A stretch of 64,000 nucleotides of DNA from an uncultured Eggerthellaceae bacterium (lineage in GTDB: Bacteria > Actinomycetota > Coriobacteriia > Coriobacteriales > Eggerthellaceae): contig CAJUQK010000006.1 of NCBI GenBank assembly GCA_910588205.1, positions 5,401 through 69,400 of the forward strand. The letters are read 5' to 3'. Both the position numbers and the translations under genes were made by a program. This document shows, piece by piece, positions 57,121-64,000 of the stretch (within the stretch, counting starts at the first letter, position 1; every line of letters begins with the position of its first letter). The notes below the pieces were generated by a model, which searched no databases, was not told the origin of the DNA, and saw only the letters and a list, made by a program, of their open reading frames with translations.

Positions 57121-57820
57121 GGCCGTTCCCTTCTTGTCCACTGGCATTGCCATCTGTGCGTACGGTGCGCGTCCGCTCGAATTCCGCTGAGGTGAGCGCG
57201 CCGGGTAGAGCAGCCGCAGCGCTCTCGCGGCTGACCACGTAGATCCCCTTTTCGGCGGAGGCAGCGTTGTAGGCGCGCAGAGACGGAGCGGGGCATTCCG
57301 TCTCGCAGAGCCCACACCTATCGCACAGCTGAGGGTCTACGTGCGGCCTGCCGCGGTCGTCAAGGGTGATGGCGCCTTCTACCGGGCATACATCAGCACA
57401 GATGGTGCAGCCGCCCCAATCCCACGCCACGCATGCGTCGCTCAAGACCTTCGCCACGCCGATGTCGTGCGCGGAAGGAGCATCGAGAGAGAGTGCTCCG
57501 GTGGGGCAGGCCTCCACGCACTTCATGCAGAAGTCGCAGTAGCCGCTCTTGTACACCACCTCGGGCGTTCCTACTGTGGGGAAATCAAGGCTCAACGGGC
57601 GTGGTTGTATCAGATCATAGGGACACGCCTGCACGCATCGTTGGCAGCGGTCGCACTTGGAGAGCAGGCTTCCTTCGCTTTTCGTGCCTGGAGGCCGAAG
57701 GTAGACGGCATGTGCCTGCTCTTGCGCCAGGTGTCCCAAACCACCGGTAACCGCAAGACCTGCTGCGGCGATACCGGCGATGCAGAATTGGCGCCGACCC
57801 ATTTCGGTTTTGCTCTTCAT
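57113..57820 (-). CDS. NapG-like secreted ferredoxin with twin-arginine-like signal
   Basis: 235 residues. The start KTEMGRRQFCIAGIAAAGLA is a Tat-type signal. Four [4Fe-4S] sites follow: CDRCQRCVQACP, CDFCMKCVEACP, CTICADVCP and CDRCGLCETECP. This matches NapG-type electron carriers, which act outside the membrane with NapH. AAGAGGA precedes the ATG. It is the fifth gene of the dms-type operon, between the TorD-like chaperone gene and the NapH-like gene. Confidence 0.92.
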   Translation of the reverse strand: MKSKTEMGRRQFCIAGIAAAGLAVTGGLGHLAQEQAHAVYLRPPGTKSEGSLLSKCDRCQRCVQACPYDLIQPRPLSLDFPTVGTPEVVYKSGYCDFCMKCVEACPTGALSLDAPSAHDIGVAKVLSDACVAWDWGGCTICADVCPVEGAITLDDRGRPHVDPQLCDRCGLCETECPAPSLRAYNAASAEKGIYVVSRESAAAALPGALTSAEFERTRTVRTDGNASGQEGNGHE

Positions 57821-57880
57821 GGCGTCCTCTTGTCAGATCGTGATCCTCGGATCAGCAAGGCGGGGGAGTTGCCTGCGGGT

Positions 57881-58558
57881 TCAGTGAGCCATCTCAGACA
57901 ATAGCGCGACGTCTTTGTGCACGAACGCTCTCGTGAGATTCGCCAGATGCTCATAGAACGTACCTTCGGCGGCTGCGATGAGATCTGTGCAGAACAGATC
58001 GATCCAGTTCAACAGATGTGTTCGGGCGAAGGAGATCTGCTGGATGACGGTCTGCTCAGCGGCCTCCTCAAGGCCCTCTTGCAGAAACGCCGCAGCTCGC
58101 TCGGATAGCGTGGCCATGAAGGCGAGCTCTACCGCGATATGGTCCTCGGGTTCTGTGAAGCTCTTATCCTTGATCAGATACTGCTCTCGGTACACGTGCA
58201 CGACCTGGCTGTAGGCCTCCTGCATCATGATCCCCTTTTCGCTCGTATACACAGATTCGTACGGGAACGCATGGCGGGCGGTGAGGGGACCCATCCCGAA
58301 GAACACCCGATCGAAGGTGACCGCCAGCTGTTCGATCAGGTCATCGTTGGCTGCGTGCAAGGACTGCTGGGTTGCCCTCAAGGCATTCTCGAGCTCAGGG
58401 TCATCGCTTTCGAAGCTGAATCCGCTTGCCAGCTCTTCGGCGAAGGGCATATCCATCTCTTCGCGAAAGCTCCGAGACAGGATCTTGTACACGTTCGCTC
58501 TGCTTTTCATGAGCGCAACTAGCGCCTGCATATCCGCACTGAGGGGTTCAGAAGCCAT
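57881..58558 (-). CDS. TorD/DmsD-family molybdoenzyme chaperone
   Basis: 225 residues, all-helical. The family pattern is seen in YKILSRSFREEMDMPFAEEL near the start and RVFFGMGPLTARHAFPYESVYTSE (the GxxxxxxxPYESVY-type motif) in the middle. Such chaperones bind the Tat leader of DMSO-reductase-like enzymes and help cofactor insertion before export. Its client here would be the DmsA-like protein, whose gene is broken. GAGGAG lies before the ATG. The frame is intact. Confidence 0.92.
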   Translation of the reverse strand: MASEPLSADMQALVALMKSRANVYKILSRSFREEMDMPFAEELASGFSFESDDPELENALRATQQSLHAANDDLIEQLAVTFDRVFFGMGPLTARHAFPYESVYTSEKGIMMQEAYSQVVHVYREQYLIKDKSFTEPEDHIAVELAFMATLSERAAAFLQEGLEEAAEQTVIQQISFARTHLLNWIDLFCTDLIAAAEGTFYEHLANLTRAFVHKDVALLSEMAH

Positions 58559-58668
58559 AGCAATGCTCCTCGATCGAAGGTGACGGGATGGATGGCGCAG
58601 GCAGATGCAGAGGGAGGCTCACCTGCGCCATCGCGTATCTCAACTGTCAGCCCGTAGCTGGCAGTTGG

Positions 58669-59612
58669 TTAGTAGATCAGGTATTCCACAGATGTTGCGA
58701 CCGTGTACATGATGATACGGAGCACAACGCTTCCCACTACCAGACAGTCAAGAGCGATCAAAAGCGCATTCGCCGTGCTGAGTTTGTCGGCTTTGGCGGC
58801 TGCGGGTGCTGCCGAAGCGGTACCGCTGCCATCTACGCTGGCGACCGTTGGCTCTGCTGCCTTAGCACCATCTTCCGGCTCATTCGCAAGGGCACCGCGC
58901 TTCGCCATGACCAATACCGCAAGGGGGCCGCCCATGCCCACCAGCACGACTCCCAGCCAGAATGCCGGTGCCAGGTCTCCGCCAGCAAGGCGCATGAATG
59001 AGCGGGTCGGGTCGGGGTAGGGTGCGATGGCGATCCATACCACGTAGACGAGGGTCACGACGATCGAAGCGATGATGCCCACCGTAGCCAACGTCAGGGA
59101 AAGCGCCTTGTCCTCATCGTCGCCCTTCATGTATACGAATGCGGCGCTGAGCACGAAGCCCATCCCGATGCCGGTGCCCAGATACATGAGAGGGAGCGCG
59201 AAGCTGTCCCACGCAGGACGGGCAGGCATCATGTAGGAAGCGCCCGCGATCAGGGGTAGCAGTATCCCGCCGATGGCGGCCAGGATTCCGAACACCTTCG
59301 TGGCGCCTGGATAGTCCTTGCGTGACAGGATCACGTAGATGAGGGTCATGAGGCCGGTGAAGCCCACGGCGAACAGCTCACGGGAGAAGGCGGAGCTGAC
59401 GTTGCCCAGGATGTACAGGGCGCGATCGAGGTGCCCGAGACGCAGGGCGGATGCGCACCCGCCAACCGCAAGCAGGATCAATGCGATCAGAGACAGGGGA
59501 ACCTGACCTTCTTGAACACGCCTTTGATCTCACCTATCCCCAGGAAGATCATGATGCCAGACGATGCGCCGAGCAATACGCTGAAGATCAGCAAAGGCCA
59601 CTGCACTGCCAT
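58669..59612 (-). pseudogene. dmsC: dmsC-like membrane anchor subunit, frameshifted
   Basis: The gene starts at ATG 59610-59612 (MAVQWPLLIFSVLLGASSGI) and runs to a stop at 58669, but the frame is lost at a CCCC run (59496-59499). Adding one C restores VRFPLSLIALILLAVGGCAS and the rest. About eight helices of the DmsC/NrfD-like anchor are visible. The intact product would anchor the enzyme to the membrane and oxidise menaquinol. A TTG-started shorter product from 59481 is possible but lacks the first helix. Confidence 0.85.
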
Positions 59613-59615
59613 GAT

Positions 59616-60187
59616 CTATTCACCACCCTTCCATCCGCACTTTTCCAAGCCATAGGTGACCGACGGCTTGTTCCCAACATCAGTGAGCTTGTGGGTCTTC
59701 TTGGAGGCAACGAGCTTGTTCACCTTGCTCTCGGGGTCATCTGCATCCCCGAAGATGCGGGCCTGACCGGGGCAGTGCCGCACGCAGGCAGGCTCCTGCC
59801 CGTTGTCTACCAGGTGAGCGCACAGCGTGCACTTCTCGATGACGCCCTTGTCCTTCGCCGTGTCATAGGTGCGCACGCCGTAGGGGCAGGCCATGACGCA
59901 GTACTAGCACCCCACGCACTTGGAGTGATCTACCAGTACGATGTCGTCTTCGCGCTTATAGCTAGCGCCGGTGGGGCATACGCTCACGCATTGGGGTTCT
60001 CGCAATGCTGGCAGGCTACGGGCAAGTAATACATCTCAAGGTCAGGATAGATTCCGGAAGGTCCCATCGTGAGCACCTTGCTGTAGAACGTACCCAGACC
60101 TACGTTGTTCTCTTGCTTGCACACGACAGCGCAGGAATGGCATCCGATGCAGCTGTCGAGGTCTATGGCCATGGTATGACGCGTCAT
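59616..60187 (-). pseudogene. dmsB: dmsB-like iron-sulfur subunit, one frameshift and one stop
   Basis: The N-terminal part (MTRHTMAIDLDSCIGCHSCA, then ACQHCENP) is in one frame and ends early because a CCCC run (59993-59996) seems one base short; the rest (CPTGASYKREDDIVLVDHSK, CPYGVRTYDTAKDKG, CTLCAHLVDNG) follows in a second frame. In addition the third cluster motif reads CVGC-stop-YC, with TAG at 59904-59906 where CAG (Gln) is expected. Four 4Fe-4S motifs would be present in the intact protein, which passes electrons from DmsC to DmsA. Confidence 0.88.
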
Positions 60188-60189
60188 GA

Positions 60190-62660
60190 CTACTTCCCTC
60201 CTTTGTTCGGCATCATCACGCCGAGGTCCTGCATGTCTTCTTGGAGCTGCTCACGGGTGAGCGGCAGGAACACCCGCAAGTCCTCGCTGGTCATGCAGAT
60301 GTTGTCAGGGGCACCCTCTTCAGCTTTGTATACCTTGCAGAGTCCTCCGAAATTGTCGGTGCCAACGGCTGGGTCATAGGGGCCATTGTTCTCGAAGAGG
60401 ATGTTGCAGTTCGCATCCAGCGCGCCGTGCAAGTCGTCCGTTGCCGCGCGCTCGGGGAACCACCAGTCGTGTTCGACATGGATGGTATCCGGCTTGATGG
60501 CGTTGGTGAGGTTCGCCCGCTGGCGGATGCGGTCCACATAGGTCTCGATCCAGCACCAGTCGTCTTGCTCGATCCCCAGCTTGGCCGCCGTTTCGGGGTT
60601 GATGTCCATCGTCGGGAACATATGCACTTCGCGCATCCAGGGCGAATTGCGGTATTCGGTGTGGAAGAACGCATGGCTGCGGCCACCGGTGATGAGCGTG
60701 AAGGGGTACTCCTCTACCAGGTCAGGGCGGGAGACCTTCGTGATGGGCGGCTCGATGTACATGGGCAACGGACCGTTGCCGTACAGTAGGAGGTCTTCGC
60801 TCCAGAGTTCCATCTTGCCGTTGTCAGACTGCGGATGTGCCGGGATCTTCGTTCCGTCTGGCAGCGTGGTGCCGGGGAAGCGGTAGACCGAGCCCATCTT
60901 GTTGCCCCGGTACATCGTGTTGAAGCCAGGACGGAAGTCGCTCGTCTTGCGCATGAAGCCGGTCTCATACTTGGGTTTGCCACCGCGCACATCGGTCATC
61001 TGAACGCCCGTCACAGAGATGCGGTTGCGGAAGTCTTCGAAGCTCGCACAGGAGAGCTGCGGCGGAAGCGTCTCAGGACCTTTCACCAGGTAGTCGAAGA
61101 ATTCGTATTTGTCCTTCCAGAACATGTCCACATCCATGTACTTCGCGAATTCAAAGCAGATGTCCATGTCATCCTTCGCCTCGCCGAGCGGCGCATGGAA
61201 GGGCTGGCGGATCAGGTAGGTATGGCTGGTGGGATAGCCATGGCCTTCGTGGTCACCGCGCCAAAGCCGCCCTGCTGTCCATAGATGACCTGTCCTCCGG
61301 AGTTCTGCGTGACCTCACGCAGCTCGCCCGTGGCATCATCGGCCTGAAGGATCTGCTGGTAGCCCGTGTTCTGGCAGACGGAGAGCTTCTTGATGTTCAT
61401 GGCAGTCTGCTTGCGCAGGTCTCCCATGCGGCCAGCCTTGTTCGGGACCACGTCGAACATGAAGGAGTCATACCCAGTGGCTGGTTCGCGTCCGATGTTC
61501 TGACCGCCCTTCGTATCGAAGTTGCCAGCAAGAGCCATCATGATGGTGAATGCTTGCGAGATGCCAGAGGTGTTGATGGAGCATTCGACCTTCTGGCCAC
61601 GGGTGAAGCAAGCATGGGGGCTGGCATCTATGTAGGTCTGGATGGCCTTCGCGATGCGGTCCTCATCCAGTTCGCAGAACTCGGCTGCGCGTTCGGTGGT
61701 CCAGGGCGTCACGTGCTCGACGAGCAGGTCCCAGGCTGTCCGATAGGTCTTACCATTGATCTCGCGGCCTTTGCCGTCAGGGGTGGCAAGGGCTGGTACC
61801 GCATCTTCAACGACGTTGCCGTTCTCATCAAGCCACTGGAACGCCTTCGCCCCACCTACACCGTTCCTGTCTTGCCAGTCACCGGACCAGAAGATCAGCT
61901 GGTCGTGGGCTTCATCCCAAGCTGGATACAGCTCTTCGTTGCCGCCTTCTTGCATCATGGACTGGCGCAGCTGATAGCCCGTGCCGTTGCCGTTGCTGTC
62001 CTTCTCGTCGATGAAGAAGGGCGCATTCGTCCAATAGCGCGCGAATTCGATATCGCACTTGTCAGACTTGATGATCTCATTGATGAATGCCAGGACCAGT
62101 GCCATGTCAGAGCCGGGACGGATGGGAAGCCACTGGTCAGCTTTCGCCGCGGTGCAGGTGAAGCGCGGATCGACGCAGATGACCTGAGCGCCGCGCTCCT
62201 GGGCGCGCTTTACGGTCAGCCAGTCGTAGTAGCCGCGGCTGCGCTCCTGGCGGCACCAGATGAGGATGCAATCCGTGTTGTTGCCGTCCCATCCGGTGTA
62301 CTGGGTCTCATCACCATAGAGGCGCTGACTGGTGAAATAGGAACCTACCCAGCAGAGGTTGCCCACCCCGAAGGTTGCGGTGGAGCCCAGTTCCAACCAC
62401 AGCTTGTTGATGGCCTGGAACTGGAGCATGTCGCGGCCGGTGCCATACTGGTGCGCGATGGTGTGCCATCCGAATTCGTTGCCGATCTGCTTGAACTTCT
62501 CGGCCGCCTCTTGATAAGCTTCCTCCCACGTAATGCGCCTCCACTGGCCGGATCCCTTTTCACCAACGCGGCGTTGCGGGTAACGGACGCGGGTGGGGTT
62601 GTATAGCTCCTGCGGGATGGCGAAGGCGCGGCCGCAAAGCGTGCTCTCGACAACCCGACA
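60190..62660 (-). pseudogene. dmsA: dmsA-like molybdopterin oxidoreductase, 5'-truncated and frameshifted
   Basis: Recognisable DMSO-reductase-family sequence starts at GRAFAIPQELYNPTRVRYPQ; the Tat signal and the N-terminal Fe-S/Cys motif that should come before are absent, replaced by repeat sequence. MGD-binding segments are visible (GVGNLCWVGSYFTSQRLYGD, QVICVDPRFTCTAAKADQW). At 61243-61246 one G is missing (AAGGCC for AAGGGCC), after which the second frame gives GHGYPTSHTYLIRQPF and the rest up to 60190, including the C-terminal TLITGGRSHAFFHTEYRN cofactor domain. The substrate of the ancestor is unknown. Confidence 0.88.
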
Positions 62661-62664
62661 CACG

Positions 62665-62755
62665 ATCCATGGGGGCGAACGCGTTCGGTCCAAGGCAACG
62701 ATCACCGAAGGGTATGTAACTGGTTTTCGTAGGGGTCGAACATGTTCGACCCGGC
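62665..62755. repeat. Composite palindromic repeat at the dmsA truncation
   Basis: Two units of the family occur: GGGCGAACGCGTTCGGTCC (about 62671) and GTAGGGGTCGAACATGTTCG (62730) with its closing arm. The block joins the truncated dmsA on its left to the tRNA 3' half on its right. Confidence 0.65.
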
Positions 62756-62801
62756 AGAGATGATAGGACTTGAACCCACGACTTCCACGTTGCGAACGTG
62801 G
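62756..62801 (-). tRNA. tRNA 3'-half remnant (anticodon stem to acceptor end)
   Basis: On the minus strand CCACG-TTCGCAA-CGTGG gives a perfect 5-bp anticodon stem with a 7-base loop (anticodon CGC by position, Ala), then the variable bases AAGTC, a T-arm GTGGG-TTCAAGT-CCTAT and an acceptor half CATCTCT followed by G and CC. No matching D-arm or 5' acceptor strand (AGAGATG) lies upstream. It is a fragment, of the kind left at attachment sites, and should not be functional. Confidence 0.55.
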
Positions 62802-62818
62802 CATACCTCAGTGGATAT

Positions 62819-62854
62819 CTCACTATACTGAGTGATTTTACTCAGTATAGTGAG
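62819..62854. repeat. Perfect 15-bp inverted repeat
   Basis: CTCACTATACTGAGT and ACTCAGTATAGTGAG flank a 6-base GATTTT loop, between the tRNA remnant and the stop of the DUF4143 gene. There is no T-tract after it in either direction, so it may be a protein-binding site or an element end rather than a plain terminator. Confidence 0.6.
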
Positions 62855-62907
62855 TAAAAAGGGAATCAGGAGCATCGGTTCTCCTGATCCTGGATCCTTC
62901 CGTCAGG

Positions 62908-64000
62908 CTATGGTGCGAGCGTGGCGAGCGGTATAACGACAACGCCATCATCACGTTGGTAGGCGGTTTGCGTTGAGGTCAAGACCATCAAGAAAGCCGG
63001 TGAGCCTTCGTGAGCAGATTCCACCCGATCTGCGAGCTTGCGCAAGTGCTTCGCACCTTCTTCGATGCGGCTATTCCCCATCTTCACTTCGACCGCTCCC
63101 CATCGACCATCGGGCAGCACGATCACAGCATCTGCTTCAAGCCCTGTTTTATCCCGATAGTGCTTTACCTCGGCATTGAGGGCATCGGCATATACCCTGA
63201 GATCATGCACGCAAAGGGATTCGAATAGGAGCCCGAAAGTGTCGAAGTCGCGCAAAAGCGATTCAGGTGTGGCTCCAAGCATGACTGCACCAATAGAAGG
63301 GTCGCAAAAATGCCTTGTAGGACTTGTGCGCACGGCTGTTCTTGAACGAAGCTTTGGGTTCCACGCTTCTATATCGTCAATGACGAATGCGCGCTTGAGG
63401 GCATCGATGTACTCAGCGACCGTGACGTCAGAAGGTTGATCACCCTGCATATCATCTCTAATGGTGGAAAGCGAAGCTTGGGTTGCGATGTTGCGCGCAT
63501 ACGATCGCATGATCGCTCGCAGCCATGTTGAGTTCCTTCTCTTCCCTTCAAGCTCATCGATATCAGAATCAAGCATCTCTACCACGTAGTTCCTTGCTTG
63601 GGCTAGCGCTATATCACGATCTGTCTCAATCACCGCTTGAGGCCATCCGCCTCTACATATGTCATAGGCAAGATCGACGACATCGAGCTTGGATATGGCC
63701 CCGATCTTCAGCTGGTCTTGAGGAGATGTGCCTGCGAAGAGCGATCTCAATGAGACCTCGCCCGTAGATTCACCCGTTTCAAAGAGAGACATGGTGCGCA
63801 TGCGCAGTCGTGCGATACGTCCGACACCTGAATGGGCGGGGCGTTTCTTTGGGGTTGCAGAGCCTGTGAGGATATATTGACCAAGCTGCTTGCTTCTGTC
63901 GACGGAGAATCGAACTGCATCCCAAAGCTGTGGAGCCATTTGCCATTCGTCGATGAGACGCGGTTTGTCGCCCTCTAGAATTGCCGATGGTTTCGAATCC
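62908..64000 (-). CDS. AAA_14/DUF4143 ATPase, N-terminus beyond window edge
   Basis: 364 codons of the 3' part are present; the P-loop lies outside the window. Visible are LEGDKPRLIDEWQMAPQLWD (Walker B-like), QYILTGSATPKKRPAHSGVG (sensor 1), RMRTMSLFETGESTGEVSLR and the C-terminal DUF4143 domain with EVKHYRDKTGLEADAVIVLP and WGAVEVKMGN (the nuclease-like D...ExK pattern). It is a different subfamily from the ATPase at 44.4 kb. Position next to a tRNA remnant agrees with the mobile habit of this family. Confidence 0.88.
   Translation of the reverse strand, partial: DSKPSAILEGDKPRLIDEWQMAPQLWDAVRFSVDRSKQLGQYILTGSATPKKRPAHSGVGRIARLRMRTMSLFETGESTGEVSLRSLFAGTSPQDQLKIGAISKLDVVDLAYDICRGGWPQAVIETDRDIALAQARNYVVEMLDSDIDELEGKRRNSTWLRAIMRSYARNIATQASLSTIRDDMQGDQPSDVTVAEYIDALKRAFVIDDIEAWNPKLRSRTAVRTSPTRHFCDPSIGAVMLGATPESLLRDFDTFGLLFESLCVHDLRVYADALNAEVKHYRDKTGLEADAVIVLPDGRWGAVEVKMGNSRIEEGAKHLRKLADRVESAHEGSPAFLMVLTSTQTAYQRDDGVVVIPLATLAP

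Noticed and set aside
59904..59906. TAG read as pyrrolysine in DmsB
   Set aside because: The codon sits inside an Fe-S cluster motif where Gln or Arg is normal, the gene has a separate frameshift, and neighbouring genes are also broken; decay is simpler.
62756..62801. A functional tRNA-Ala gene
   Set aside because: The 3' half folds well, but no 5' acceptor strand or D-arm is found upstream on the minus strand; it is listed only as a remnant.
62661..62804. Upstream open frame as the true N-terminus of DmsA
   Set aside because: It is translated from the tRNA fragment and the repeats and contains no Tat signal or Fe-S motif.

Overview
The window is a 64 kb piece of bacterial chromosome of moderately high GC content with tightly packed genes, few RNA genes and no phage structural genes. 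The gene set points to an anaerobic actinobacterium of the Coriobacteriia, probably Eggerthellaceae (Slackia/Eggerthella-like): a DMSO-reductase-family molybdoenzyme locus with a TorD chaperone and NapG/NapH-like iron-sulfur proteins, proton-translocating transhydrogenase, a giant BspA-type leucine-rich-repeat surface protein, folate C1 enzymes, and LytTR/DUF3021 regulation. This placement is inferred from gene content; no marker gene is present to prove it.

Layout. 1-2.8 kb (minus): methyltransferase (cut by the window edge), lipoprotein, UPF0104 membrane protein, hotdog thioesterase. 3-6.7 kb: pntAB and 5-formyl-THF cyclo-ligase. 6.8-8.8 kb: PspA with a Gly-rich TPM-like membrane protein. 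9.2-10.8 kb: MFS transporter that lacks its N-terminus at a repeat junction. 11-12.8 kb: TlpA/CcdA thiol-redox pair and a membrane protein. 13-16 kb: Na+/H+ antiporter and a VanZ-RDD fusion. 16.2-18 kb: AT-richer Fic-protein islet beside a small encapsulin-type ferritin. 18.2-19.7 kb: folD and a cyclodeaminase/cyclohydrolase. 19.9-32.4 kb: one tightly overlapping five-gene operon (hybrid histidine kinase, 2050-aa BspA-like protein, MoxR ATPase, DUF58 protein, transglutaminase-fold membrane protein). 32.4-36.9 kb: SemiSWEET, FitAB-type toxin-antitoxin, gamma carbonic anhydrase, thioredoxin-like protein, secreted nuclease, SanA-like protein. 37-42.5 kb: response regulator, kinase and FtsX-type ABC exporter. 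43-49.8 kb: LytTR/DUF3021, DUF4143 ATPase, lipase-like hydrolase, AraC regulator with EamA exporter, YczE-like protein. 49.9-56 kb: GC-rich metal (probably molybdate/tungstate) ABC importer with MoeA, a DUF364-like protein and a THEP1-like NTPase. 56.3-62.7 kb: an oxidoreductase operon in which dmsA, dmsB and dmsC are all broken while the chaperone and Fe-S genes remain intact. 62.7-64 kb: a tRNA 3' half, a palindrome and a second DUF4143 ATPase.

How the parts fit. The importer, MoeA, TorD, the NapGH-like proteins and the Dms remnants form a molybdoenzyme neighbourhood whose catalytic enzyme has decayed. A family of composite intergenic palindromic repeats (core GTAGGGGCYGANC with its inverse) occurs at about eight sites, and two of them sit directly on truncated genes (MFS transporter and dmsA). 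The features most worth following up are the five-gene surface-protein operon with a transglutaminase-fold protein that has lost its catalytic cysteine, the repeat family, the decayed dms locus, and the duplicated tail motif in the PspA-linked membrane protein.
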